Below, one piece after another: positions 14,024 to 26,400 of a DNA stretch of 64,000 nt (the first letter of the stretch is position 1; each line of letters begins with the position of its first letter). The stretch is taken from the NCBI RefSeq assembly GCF_964204645.1, contig NC_134030.1, positions 7,254,278 to 7,318,277 on the forward strand. The letters run 5' to 3'. Both the position numbers and the translations under genes were made by a program. The stretch comes from Tubulanus polymorphus (Eukaryota > Nemertea > Palaeonemertea > Tubulaniformes > Tubulanidae). Under the pieces are notes generated by a model, which ran no database searches, was not told the DNA's origin, and was given only the letters and a program-made list of their open reading frames with translations.

Positions 14024-14320
14024 ATGTTGTTGGGTAACTTTTCATCCGTGGATGTAATACCGACCGCCCATGGAAAACCACTGGCTAATTTCCCGCTGAC
14101 GTCACCCGACGGTTTTTATTTGATCGCGTGCGACGACGGTACGAAATACACGTTTGGTTTGAAAAACGTGAAATTTCATCGACCGAACGCGAGTGTGCGA
14201 GAACGCGCTCTCCGGGGAGGCGACGGCTTATTCAAGCAATTTGATCAATTACTAGCGTCACCGATAAAATTCCGCGATTCGCATCTCGCGGGATTCGTCG
14301 TCGATTCCGCCGACAATTGA
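14024..14320 (+). CDS. Unidentified candidate coding stretch, 98 codons
   Basis: Open from an ATG (MLLGNFSSVDVIPTAHGKPL) to a TGA at 14318-14320. I do not recognise the product. In its favour: amino-acid composition is balanced and globular-looking (for example DGFYLIACDDGTKYTFGLKN, then GLFKQFDQLLASPIKFRD), unlike the Ser/Arg/Ile-rich chance frames elsewhere, and the DNA is richer in CpG than its surroundings. Against it: no signal peptide, domain or clear splice site is visible, the upstream frame is closed by a stop (TAG, 14015-14017), and the length is within reach of chance. A second open stretch in a different phase follows at 14341-14535, so this could be a decayed gene with a shifted frame or two small exons. 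No function is proposed. Confidence 0.25.
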   Translation: MLLGNFSSVDVIPTAHGKPLANFPLTSPDGFYLIACDDGTKYTFGLKNVKFHRPNASVRERALRGGDGLFKQFDQLLASPIKFRDSHLAGFVVDSADN

Positions 14321-14340
14321 ACGGATTATAACATTTGTAA

Positions 14341-14535
14341 ACTATTTTATCGAGTCGATTTAATGATAGCGAAATTTTGCGACGGATTCGGTTTTTGCGC
14401 CGTCGAAATAATGCCTGTCACTTCGAGTTTTCGGTCGTCTACGCGGATTTCAAACGTCAATTCGGCGAGACGCAGTGGAAACCGATGCGACGGATTGAAA
14501 CTGCCAGCACCGATCGCGCAAAATCAAACGAGTAA
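14341..14535 (+). CDS. Unidentified open stretch downstream of the 98-codon frame
   Basis: Opens right after a stop (TAA, 14338-14340) and runs 64 codons to TAA at 14533-14535 without an initiating ATG near its start. The middle reads CHFEFSVVYADFKRQFGETQ, which looks protein-like. A competing frame with an ATG at 14363 (85 codons) has a poorer composition. If real, it would be an internal or terminal exon, or a frameshifted continuation of the preceding stretch. No good acceptor (pyrimidine tract plus AG) is visible before it, which argues against a normal exon. Family unknown. Confidence 0.18.
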   Translation, partial: TILSSRFNDSEILRRIRFLRRRNNACHFEFSVVYADFKRQFGETQWKPMRRIETASTDRAKSNE

Positions 14536-14837
14536 TGTAATTCGGTTGAAATATCTGAAAATGTTCATTAAGCGCAGAAGCAACGACACGCGTCCCTCGA
14601 CGCAACTTCATTCGATTTAATCGTCAAATATGAAATCTAATCTGATTACATGCTATACCGTTCCAACATGATTGTTACATGTACTTTTCTCGGCAGTTCG
14701 AATAAGATTTGTCGACAGAAAAATCTTAAACGAACCATCTTGTTCTCGTATAATGAGACAAGGCGAAAGATCTGAGTAAAAGAAAGCAAAGAAACTCGTT
14801 CCGAAAGTTTCATTTGAATTGTAGACAGAAGGCGCTC

Positions 14838-14979
14838 ATGAGTCAGCTACGAGACCAGGTACCCAATCACTGCAATGAGGATAGGTGCGTTGGCTGGGGA
14901 CGCTACGTACGGGATTCGAACCCCCGACCAGGCTTACCAAAGTGGAACGCTCTAAACACTCGTTCACACAGCTCCCACG
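14838..14979 (-). mobile_element. tRNA-derived SINE, minus strand
   Basis: On the minus strand a tRNA-like head reads from ccgtgggagctgtg: the A-box-like string gtttagagcgttc, then about 30 bases later a canonical B box (ggggttcgaatcccg). A tRNA-unrelated body follows (gggtacctggtctcgtagct). This head-plus-body arrangement is typical of SINEs. No poly-A tail or target-site duplication is obvious. It is not a functional tRNA because the acceptor arms do not pair. Confidence 0.6.
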
Positions 14980-16770
14980 GAATCTGAATATAATTCGAAA
15001 TCGAAATAGAATTTGAAGATATATAACGTGTGGTTCTTCGTTGCGTGAACATGATTACAATTTGGCGTGGCGCTAACGCATCGATGTGTATATAGATATA
15101 GATACTGCCCACACCCACAATAATAATACTAATGTACACGCGCGCATGTATACTCACAGTAGTGTTAATGACTATTCGTAATTAGCTATTATCAATGAAG
15201 GTAACCATAATATTATACTCACGCTAGGTTAGCCTCATATATATAAAGGCATCGTGTCATACAATATCATATCCTATCATATCAAATTTCCTTCGACTTG
15301 TATAATATGAGTCCGTATCATACGATTTTCGGCGGCGAAAAAATAGTTGTGTATCTGCTTCGAGATGGTAGGAGAGATACAATACAAAGTTCTTAATTTG
15401 GCAACTGCAAATGGTTCGTGTATAGCCGAGTTTAAGTGTGCATCGTTCACGCCATCGTTCTGGATTAGGGTGGGGGGGGTAAGACCCACAATTCGACCAA
15501 TTCATTTTCGGGGACAGTCCTCGTAGACCCTCTAACTACGGAATAAAAACAATTTAAGGCAATTACATATATAATTTTGGAGGACAAGCCTCATCATTGC
15601 GATGGGAATCAAAAGGGTTGGAAATTTTTTTGATTTGAATTATTTGGGGGTAAATGCCCCCAGCAATCCCACGCCGCTGACGCCACCCGAATTACAGGGC
15701 ACTGGAAATAGGAACCGGTGATGTTTTTCATGTACTTTCATCTCCCTTTCTTTGTTATAATTGCCGTCATCAATTCTAGCTAAAAATGAGTATAAAATGG
15801 AGAACGACTGATTCGATTCGTATATTCGATCGCTAATTAAAAGCGTATATAATAATCGTATACTTGATTTTAACGACATATGTTTGTTTTTGCGAGTTGT
15901 ACGCGGGAGGGTGAGGCAATTATTTCGTTTTCCGATAAAATTCATTAGTAATAACGAACGACGTCGGCGACACATCCAAGAATATATTGCATATCTGAAT
16001 TAATCATAGGCCCCATATATACGACTCCTGATATCATCCAATTCATATCAGCCAACTATTCATTTTCACTATGTGCGATATTACAATTGATTAGTCTTCA
16101 TAACAAAATCCAAAAAAAAAAATCAAATTATCAGTAGTCGACACCAAGTCCTGAATTGAGTCCGAAATGCGTTAGCTTTCATGAGATTCTTAAGATCGAA
16201 ATAGCCTGTGGTACACAGCGCAGCGTTACGACTACTGCGAATCAGTATCAGTCCATCAATTTTGTCCATACATTTTTGATTCTTCATTCCATCACATTGG
16301 AATCCCTTCTTGCGAGTGAGGATGAGCTAGTCGGATCTCTGAAGTATAGGATAGACTATATACGCCGTATAACACGCAGTACTTCCTACGTATACAAGTA
16401 CATGACGCGTAAATTCAATATTAACAGATAACGAGACATTATATACAGAGCCACATACATCACATATTCATCTTGTAACTCAATAAGATGCACCCAAGAG
16501 CACTTATACGTACTGAAATTCAGCCAAACCCCATTTGCAATGTAATCAAACAGCGACTCTGCCCTCGAATCGGCGAAGCAAATTAAGCTCCAGTTTCGTG
16601 TCGTGATTAGTCACGGTCAACGTGAAATGAGTAGCGATGTAATTTTCATTGTTTCACGATCGTCTCATTGATTATTCAGAGAAACATTCTCTTAATTAAA
16701 CAATACACTATATATATCTATAATCACGTTACAGAACCAGGAGCCCGCTACTAATAACCCACAGCTCAAG
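14980..16770. other. No recognisable gene
   Basis: Contains a short G run (8 G, about 15472-15479), a CATATC-type mini-repeat (about 15264-15297) and a 10-A run near 16110. Open frames of 80-110 codons on both strands show no domain. Confidence 0.4.
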
Positions 16771-16866
16771 TATAACTATGGTAGTTGTCGAATAATAAAT
16801 TTGATCGTATAATTTTAAATTCGAAGTGTGGGATTTCTTCATTTATAACTATGGTACTTGTCAGAT
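16771..16866 (+). repeat. Short direct duplication beside MITE copy 3
   Basis: The 18-20 base string tataactatggta(g/c)ttgtc occurs at about 16771-16790 and again at about 16847-16866 in the same orientation. It may be a local duplication or part of an older repeat into which the following element inserted. Confidence 0.5.
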
Positions 16867-16933
16867 CCAATTCTCCAAATATGCAGATTAATCTGGCCAA
16901 AACATAACAGTAATTAGACAGGATTTGATACCA

Positions 16934-17114
16934 TAGCCGCGATCGGCCGCGATCACATGAGCATTTTTGGCCAAATTTAGCCCTAAACAACTGTTCACAC
17001 GGGTGAAAAATGGGTCCGAGCCTACTAGGCCCGACCAAAAACGTCGGACCAGGCCCGAGCCAAATTTTTGCACGGGTCAAATCATTGCTTGTGAATTGCA
17101 ACTGGTTCCGGAGT
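16934..17114 (+). mobile_element. MITE-like inverted-repeat element, copy 3 (truncated)
   Basis: Starts tagccgcgatcggccgcgat, with an internal duplication of the terminal gccgcgatc, then carries the family GGCC..AAATTT and cacgggtcaaat..ttgcttgtgaattgcaactggttccgg strings. It aligns with the left half of copy 1 and stops at about 17114, so the right half and its terminal repeat are missing. The sequence after the break (17115-17359) is unlike the other copies. A 197-codon minus-strand open frame crosses the break and is therefore not a natural gene. Confidence 0.7.
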
Positions 17115-20100
17115 GAAAAAACTGCCATTTTTGCTGTCCACCATAGAATCTGTACACCTCCATTTTGAGCTATCTCCCGTAGATAAACGCCGATTTCGTT
17201 GTGGGATATTTGTCGTAGAGTGATCGTTAAAGGCTCGTTGGAAGCAGAAAGTCTTCTAGTTTGTATTAAAGCTACTTTCATGTGAATCGGTTGAGGAATT
17301 TTGGAATTACAGTCGATTGAAGTGGAGAGGTCATTTTCAGATTGATGATTAGTTGCCACCCTTGTTTTTTTATCATACAGGGATACTGGGGTTGGTCATT
17401 GATGCTGGTTATATTCATTCACCATCAATTAGGACAAGTCCCTGTGCTTGGACTGATATAGATCTTGGTTTTAGGTAATTTACCTAGGGGTCCAAGTACA
17501 AGAGATCACATGCAATATATAAGGTAAATCTTCGTTTCTTCGAGGGTAAATGGTACGTTATACTCGGAACGTTTCACGGTGCAAAGGAAAATCCTATATG
17601 TTCTGGGCCCCTTATCCTTGATGACGGATACACGTATAACTAATTATCATTAGTATAACATTCACGTATAATGAAAGCCTGGAAGAGGTATTTAATAGGG
17701 GAATCGAGAGGGAGCGAGGGAGAAAGATTAATGAGATTCTATTGGGTTAGTTATTAACCAAACAGGTGTTTCATATGAATTCATTTAACATAGAACACGT
17801 GTGTGGACTTTGTATATTAAACAACTCCTTTGCAACCTTGGTATTTTGATAGTCCAATGAGAACGAACTGTTTTTGTTAAAGATTCTGGTTCACCGGATT
17901 TTAAAATTCCGTATCTTATTTTTTCGAAGAGGGGTTGCTTATGAATCTTAACTTACCCTATTTCCCAGGATGTACTGTTCTTTAGACGATGGAAAATGCC
18001 TGAAATGATACACAAACAGAGAAACCTTAATAATGCTACATCTTCGTTAGAACATTGTTGGGATTCTTCGAAAAAAAGGATTCATCTTAGTTAGGGTAAT
18101 ATTCCTATTCCTTTTATACTGAACGCGCATGGGTGATTGATTTTTTTGCAAGTGGCCTCCAGGGAATAACGTGCGTCACTAGGTAAGCTTGTCAGGATTG
18201 ACTCCAGAGATGGTAATCATGTTATGGGCTTATCCTGAATCCGAAGGTAAGTCCCTGATAATCTGGGTGCTGCTTCGAGCCGCCGGCAGCGGTGACCAAT
18301 TTGAAACATCACTCGCCGAGCTGGCGGCAACTTATCATGATGGTTGATTTTATCGACAGTGAATCATATCCGCACAACAGAGACTTCCACTGAAAGTACT
18401 ACACAGAATCAATAAACGTATTTTTTTAAACTGACAACGTTCTTGGTACTTTAGATTTAGTGCTATTAATCAATTTATTCGTTATGTACCGGCACACTAG
18501 TTCTGTATGGCGCCGGATCCATATGGCTAGAGTCACTATCTCCTGTGTCTAATGAAAGTTTACGCCTTAATACAAATTCCAAGGAAGATTCGTGTGACTG
18601 AATTCTTGCGTTGTGTATGAAAATCGAGTGAAATCGAGCTTTATTTCATTTCAGTAAAATATGCGTCGCCGCCGGGACACGTTCAGGTAGGAATTGTAGA
18701 CCGTGTTTGGTGGCGGATGATGAATAAATTCGACGCGTATTTGACACGAGAGAACGTATGCATAATTAACACTCGGTGTTGAGGTGTTATTTTATTCGCA
18801 GTTAATTGAATAACGGCGCACAGCGTCTCGAAACGAGAGGTCTTCTGTCAAGTGAACGTATGACGTTAAACAGCGGATGAGATCCCGGTGCCGCCGTACT
18901 ACTCGCCCTGTTATTAGTGATAATGCAACACATTGTAGAGCTCTAAAGAGAGCCGTTTGTCATTTATTGTTCAAATAGAAAAGTGTAATTCAGTCGACAA
19001 GATGGTAAACTCCTGAGACAGGATTATCGAAATAGGGGCGGCTCCAAGAATTTCCAAGTCACAGCATCCGGAGCCATCATTTCACTATAATGGGTATCAT
19101 GGAGTGGACTTAGTTTTGGCGTCAACGAGAAGAATGTCAATCATGAAAGAATTATCCATCATTTATTTCTTGTTGACCTTTCAACATGATGTGGATCGGA
19201 CATAAGACCAGTGCAAATCCAGGTCAATATGGCCCAATCTACGATTGATCAGATTATGACATATTTTGCTGACTTAACCCCGGAACCGCCGCAGCCAGAT
19301 ATGCGGGAAACGAACGATCGCGTGAGGTGCGTCCGCTGATATATCAGATAAAAAGAAAATAGTTGGAATAAAAAGCGGCCCGTAAACTCAATTCATATCA
19401 TATGCTATAGCGAGGTGATGTGATATAACAGAAAATCTGTAAAAATCTAACTGAAGCCCTTTGATCAACGCGTATCAATCAAATTACATCGAATTGCTTT
19501 TGATTGACGTTTTGTTTCGCAGTGTTTTTCCCGACTAAGAGACCCACCGCGACTCGACGGGACATAAAGGCAGCTTAATGCGGTACTGTAAATGAGCCTT
19601 GATTACATCAGTAGTGCATTTACCGCCTAGCAGGGGACTCTTTTAGACATAGTAATATAAATGACTTTGACCATATACTTCTTGCCTTGAATTATGCAGC
19701 GATTCTGTTTTCTTATCTTTACTAAACAAGCGGGTAGCGTTTTTAGGAGTCCCTCGAGAATTGCGAAGCGATATTTGAGTTTTACTAGTATATACCAGCT
19801 TGGATGACACGGATACCATGAACACCACGGATATTTTTGTGAGGTAGGGCTTCGTATTGTTTATTTTTACAAGGTGACATTTCTCAGAAGATCGGATCAT
19901 TTCGGTTCGGAATGTCGGTTGTAGGATACAATATATATATATAACCATCCAACCCCGCTGTATATCATCACTGCGCTGCAGTGGTATTCGTGTTGCAGAT
20001 TGTGTGAAAAATGTTATCAAAACGATGACATCTACAATCATATATCGGTATATATGAATCAAATTCCACACGAACTATCCTCGCTGTTACATCAACAAAA

Positions 20101-20247
20101 CCATTCCCAACCGTATCAAATACCGACAAAAAAAAGAAACTCGTGACTCGTGACATTTACTTTGTTTTTCAACACATTTTAAAAACTCGATCCGTATAAT
20201 TTACCGCTATTATCATAACGTTTGTTCAAATTAAGCAAAGCTTATTT
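17115..20247. other. No recognisable gene
   Basis: Contains a near-perfect palindrome TAGGTAA-T-TTACCTA (17474-17488) inside a looser inverted repeat (gcttggact/ggtccaagt), and a donor-like gaaggtaagt at about 18243-18252 behind a 22-codon open stretch. Neither is enough to call a gene. A CpG-richer, well-mixed segment spans roughly 18660-18960. Confidence 0.4.
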
Positions 20248-20273
20248 CCCCCGTAATTCTTTTATTACGGGGG
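20248..20273. repeat. Perfect 10-bp hairpin
   Basis: CCCCCGTAAT, a 6-base loop (tctttt), then ATTACGGGGG. The arms match perfectly. No gene is adjacent, so there is no basis for calling it a terminator or regulatory element. Confidence 0.7.
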
Positions 20274-23200
20274 TTCATCATCAAAGAAGCCATACGAAAG
20301 GGCGAGTAATTCATTGTTTGTAATGTTTTATGGCTGAAAGTCGACCTGACGTATCCATTACAAATCCCGAGAAGAATTGGGGATCTTATCCATACGAAAA
20401 GGGTTTGTCAGGAATCGCTAACGTTTCACTTATTTCTACTTTTTTACTTTTTATACTTTTTCTTATCCATTTCATTTACCTATTCATTTCAGACCACGAA
20501 AAACCATATAACTAAACTATATATCTATACAAAATATGCCAATCATTTTACCTTGACTTTATTTCATAGCTTTTTTTACTATAAACGATAAGAAACCCGA
20601 CTTCCTTTACCTTGAGTAATGAAATAACGTAGTTTGCTTGCCGGGTTTATTGTTTAATGCGAATATCTGAACCACTATGGGATAAGCATTGAGACGCCTA
20701 CCTGGCATTCGCCAAGATAAACACAAACTGTGCGATATTCATCTATGCAAACAATAAAACACCCGCGCGCTTTTTTACGCGTCATCTCGACGAACAGACT
20801 AAACCAAAACACAACGCCGAGAGCCGGTGGCGTGAATCAACTTACAAAACGATTTAATGCTTCAACGAACGCGCGAACTCCTGTTTAACTTTCTTTTACG
20901 TATGTGCCAGTTGCTGAGATGATTAATCCGAGGTGGTGCTGACTATATCCATTCCCGATACTAACGCAGACGTTCTCCGACCCCACCCATCATTGTATTA
21001 ATATATTCGCGTTATCATATTGCAATTATCATCATTCGTTCAGCACACCTTATATTAATACCGTGGTCGTTGAGTCTGTAAAAGTTCCACGCGAATACTG
21101 ACCTAAACATTACATTTAATAAGCAACGCTTTCAATATAATATACCAAGAAGGATAACCGCCTTCGAAAGGGGGATTGGTGTTGAAACATATCAGCGTTA
21201 CAGGGAATCTCCCAAAACTGCCAATGGTATAGCTCACTAATTTCCTCACAGGGTAGACAAATGGTAGCAATATGGCTGATGTTTTTATTTCATTTTGCTA
21301 TGATATCTTTTTTACTAAATTCAATGCCTCCTTGTAATCATTCATATTCCAAACTATGCCAGAAAACTTCCCAGGGTTATTCAATACCAAAGAATTGTCA
21401 CATAAACATGAAACACCCCACCCAATAACCGTCATGTGTCCTTTAAAAACACCCAACCAATTTACACAGTTATCTAGTCATATACGTAGATTTACCTGTA
21501 TGCGTATAATGAAAGAAGTAATTTACCTGTTCGCGTCTGAGTCATCCGATGTTAGTTAACAAACTGAATATATTTTTTTCAATATTTTCAAATAAGTCCC
21601 GGATGAATCGCAGCTCAAAGCGTCGTGTATAACGTAAGGCGATGAATTTCGTCTCTCAAAAGCGCTCTTTAAGAAATAGCTATCTATTTCTAACTCGAGT
21701 GGTCCGTCTTAAATGCACTAAAAACCGTTTGATGTTAAGGCTTTAGCGGTCATGTTGCAAAAGTTAAACGTTCCGTACATCGATAGCTAAAATTCGAAAC
21801 GTTATTATCATACAAAATAAAGACGCTAAGTAGGTTTTTTGTTCGTGATCAGTTGAGAGTTTCTCTCGGTTAAGCCGTCTATTTGAGCATCGATGTTCTT
21901 ACTTCTAAAGTGCAAATCCGCCGTTCATTTTCATATCAGATTATAAGGGCCAAATTACACGTTTTGCAAAGAATAACGAAACCGTTTCTGATTTCTCGAG
22001 ATCCTTCGGAAAAAAGTCGACTCGCTACAACGCTCATCCAGTGGCAAGCGGGTATATAAAGTTTGCAATGAACATTGGAGAAAACACGTGGAAGTTGGTT
22101 CAGTCATGCTGACACAACTGCGGGAATCAAACCCAAACGCTATTCAGAAACACGAACAGCAGAAAGCTATAAATCCTACCATTTTCTCTTTGCGTAAAGA
22201 CTATGTCTTAGTTTTATATAGTAGCGCACTTAAAATTGCAAATTTTCAACAAATATTTTTGTTCACATACAACATACTAACCCTCCCCTCCCACACCGCA
22301 AAGATATGAGCGAATAATGCGAATACTTTTCATTTTACGGAACAGCGAGTGAGATGTACGGATGTGGTGATGGCGAAAAGTAAAAGATGATTCAGATAAA
22401 CTTTCATCTATACTTCGCCCGTTGTTTGCCGTTTAGTGGTTCAACAGCTGTTAAGCATCAACACGCTTTCAACCACCACTCAACTACAACGTATATTTAA
22501 TCGTACTGCAACCAACCATGTCTGCAACTGTTGCGCACCATAGTCATGCTATACGGTTTCGCTATATCCGTATCCACAATATTTTAGCAACATTTGTTCA
22601 TCGTGGTATAAAAATCAACGCTTGTTTGTTTTCAAATATATACGCGATGTAACCTCTTGAAAGCGAAAGTGAAAATGACATGACCCGCATAGGAGCCGGA
22701 TAACGCGGAAGCGAAGTGCGTAGCGCAGTTTTCAGTTTTCGGCTCGTGTGGGGGTGATTTTTCCAACGCATCTTGCCGTTCGCCATGGATCAAAGTTTGA
22801 CATTTTTCGACGCAGGGCAGAGTGCAGAGAACTATATTCTCGATACTCAGCGTCCATACAATTAAATTCAATTCAAAATATACATGCACGAAGAGAGTTT
22901 CACCAAAGACCCTGCTTCAAATCGTAGATATCCACTCGGGAAGGAATGTCAGAAACTATGTGAATCGTCCATTGCCCTAAATATACATTAAAGGTGCGGG
23001 AACTCAACTTAGCGGAGAATACCCATACTATTTCAAAGGTTTTTAAACGTTTAAAGCTTTATGTATAGACAAAACGAAGCATCGGTGATCTCTTATCGGA
23101 ATCCGCAACTTCAAACATCCGTCAGTGCGCTTATCAGTGGTTTATCATCGCGGCAATTACCAACATCTTTAAACCCCGAAGAAATCACCACCACCTCCCT

Positions 23201-23471
23201 GCTTTACGCCGTAGTTTTACCTGACTATAATATCTCATACAAACAACTTAAGTGAGTAACTAACAGTGTTCTCCTCGTCAGGAAACATGCGGAAAATACA
23301 CAATTCTAGAATAGAGAACGTACAACGTATAGCAAAATGTTTGATCAGCGAAACCATACAGCTTAGTGAAACATATTCGAGCTAAGTTCACTGGGTTATC
23401 GGAGTTCATTCCGCATTATTCTATAAAAGATGACCGCCTCCTAATAGATTCCCTTATGACGACGTCATCAA
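20274..23471. other. No recognisable gene
   Basis: AT-rich with several open frames of 60-85 codons on both strands. None shows a domain or convincing splice context. Confidence 0.4.
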
Positions 23472-23491
23472 ATCTATAAGACCAATCTTAT
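23472..23491. repeat. 8-bp hairpin beside a B-box-like string
   Basis: CTATAAGA, loop ccaa, TCTTATAG, followed at once by ggttcgagccaa, which resembles the start of a tRNA B box. No A box is found, so a SINE cannot be claimed. Confidence 0.35.
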
Positions 23492-26400
23492 AGGTTCGAG
23501 CCAATAGGATCAAATCACAGTGGTAGGCAATTTGATGATGCTAGGGATTTAGGAAGGCACGCATCTTATGGGAAGTGCAATAGAGCACAAACCAAGATTG
23601 ATTCGAGAACAGGGAGTTTTATCGGTTCTGTTTACAGACAAATGCGGAAGGGTAACAAACGACGACTACAATCATCAATAACAAACAGTATCATCCCCCT
23701 ACTTTGATCTACGAAAGATGGCATCTTAAAGAGTTGTATGGTGCGGGGTGGTGTATTGTTTATCGTTATTTTCATATTCTCGTTGAACTGTAAATAACCT
23801 TCCGCATCATGTCAAACGAAGTATCAATGATATTAGGAAATTAGTCGGATTTTGTATCTGCTTCTTCGGATTTCAGGCTGATATTAAACAGAGGAACGCG
23901 CAGACGCATTATAACGCCTTGCAGGCGACTGGAGCCAACCGGTTATCAGCAGTCCCTTCGTGTTCTAACTACAACATTTATACTGTTTATCCCCGCGTGT
24001 CTGAGCAGAAACACCGTAAAATGTTGAATCTGTGTTATCGTAAAAAAATCATTTTGGTAAATCTCTTCGTTACATATTGTAGATAAGGGTGTCGGGTAGG
24101 AAAGATTTTCACTGTCATCCGCACAACGAAACAGGTCTGATTAGAGTAGAACATGTTTTTCTCTCGATGTTGCGCATCTGCTAGGATGATGGTCTCAACC
24201 AGCTTGTACTATGGATCTTCAATCGAAATATCAGGACAGATCCGGGTGCCTCTATCGAGATATCCCACTTCCGAGAAAACCAGGACACGAAAAAATGGCT
24301 CAGAAAACTATAGATCATATATAAACTAGACTAGAGGTCCATTGTATTAAATTTCAACGATGTCATTTGATTTGAGGGCCCGGAAAAAACGGGACTTCAC
24401 CACAATACCGAGTGCGCTTTATTCATTGCTTAGAACGATTCACCTAATCACAGTTTGACAGCTGTTCAAAGCTCTATCGATTTCACGTCATGTAATAATG
24501 TCACTGATTTTTAGATTTCAAATTGATTTCGCACAAAACAAAAGAATGCATTCAATTACGAAACCATAAAACGAGGTTAATGGTACTAATAATAATAGTA
24601 ATAATAGTTCTATTTGTTATCAACAATTCGAATTATATGTATATGCATAAGGTAGCTTGTTACATGAAATTGCCGCTTATCTGAAATCTGTATCTATAGC
24701 CGGATTCGGGGATAGGCCCCAAAAAGAAAAAGGATGAATGTTTGTTACGCTATACTACTCTTCAGCCACGGCTCCTAGAGACGTTAAATTTGGTATTCAT
24801 GACCGAAAATATGCGTAAAATCTCCTGAGGGCGATAAAATTTTTTCAATGTTCAATAAAAACCAGAGAAATAGCATTTTGTACATCAGTGACGTCATTGC
24901 ATTTCGGTGATTTCTACCTGCATGCTGCAGTGGGCAGGTATTTGCTAGTTATTCTCAAAAGGTTTAGTACCAGAAGGCCATAAACATTCAATATTTTAGG
25001 AGGATTCGAATGAATGAAATATGCAAAGCTACGGGTCAGGACCTACGAGACCTCCACATAAAAAATGTCTGTTTCGAAACCACATGGGTATGACCCATCA
25101 ACGCGATAGCAGCAATTAGTCGAAAAAAAACCTATTCAATTAGCCTTCTCATTCAAAGTGCCGGATCGAATGTCGGCAGAAAATTGTTAAGTTTTCCGCC
25201 TGATTGAAAATTGTTTGAAATACTACTCGGCACTGACGTGAAGAAACAGGTAAGAATCAATCAACCGCGGTTATCTATAGGCGCACTCAATCGCTACTGA
25301 TATACCTAACACAGGATAAGATAAGCCACTGATAAGTATGGAGATGGAAGCCCCGAGAGATAAGAGTTAGATGTTTTCAAATCTGATCGCTGATCGTTTC
25401 GAACTAAGAGGTTACGGATGATACGAAGGTGAAGATAAAAAACCCGTCTAAGATCGGGCTCATTACATAACCATATATCACTGTAGTATTACCACTCTGT
25501 TTACTTTCCAATCTGCTGAGTCTTTGTTATTGACACAGATGTGAAAATGAGGGAACTGAATCCACCAGATAAACGTCTGTGAGACCACTTAACTCGCTGT
25601 GTTATGACTGAACTTAACAACGTTTGACTCCTTTTTTAACTATACCTGGAGAATAGCAAATGTTCTTTCGATAAGGACCATTTTGTACCCGATATACCTA
25701 GAGTATATATAGTATATCAGTTCATTTCTATAACTGCCGGGTCTGTTATGATTAGCTTGACCATGATTTTAAAAAGGTATTGTAGACTTTTAAGCTCAGC
25801 AGAAATGAGAAGAAAAATATATAATTTTTAGCCTTATCTCTAACCAGCTACACGTAAAATTTTTTGATGCAGATAACGTTGATCCCCGACATATTACATG
25901 TAACCCATCCACCTATTCTTAGCGGGCGATAGACTTTTCTGAATATTCAGCTGCCTACGAAAATCAACCGCCGATAAAAACCCGTTTAAAAACTATCGAT
26001 AATTGCTCTTTGTAAATAACACAGGAACAGTTCATCCAGACGCAGACCCGACTTGAAAAACTTTTCAAACAAATATAACTCGATTGCCTCTCATACGATG
26101 TAACTATCAGGCGAATGTTGGAATGCTAAGTTCATTGGGGATAGACTATATTTTTTGTTCGGCACTCGAAAATAAACATCTCTTTCACAGTTAGACAGCT
26201 AGCAAATGAATGAGATTCGCGGCAAACGTTGTTAAACCGCGCCGAAAATGCCTAGAATAGACGATGAAATATCGAATCCTCAATTTCCTGATATCTATAG
26301 AATACATATATACGAAATACTGCTGAGTGGCCATAATAAGATTTTTGAGGTTTTCACTATGCAGTCCCTTGGTTGTATTTGTATGAACTAATTATGTCGA

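Noticed and set aside
7054-15616. Shared 16-mer gatgggaatcaaaagg at 7054-7069 and 15601-15616
   Set aside because: Similarity does not extend into the flanks; one such match is expected by chance in a window of this size.
16766-17359. 197-codon minus-strand open frame
   Set aside because: It crosses the truncated MITE copy and its break point, so the protein would be a chimera of unrelated DNA.
17115-17359. Possible transposon fragment next to MITE copy 3
   Set aside because: Looks well mixed and could belong to an older repeat, but there is no second copy in the window and no recognisable protein.
18243-18252. Consensus splice donor gaaggtaagt
   Set aside because: The preceding open stretch is only about 22 codons with no domain; consensus donors of this length are expected by chance in 64 kb.
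25247-25256. Donor-like acaggtaaga
   Set aside because: The upstream frame is closed by a nearby TGA and lacks an ATG or domain.
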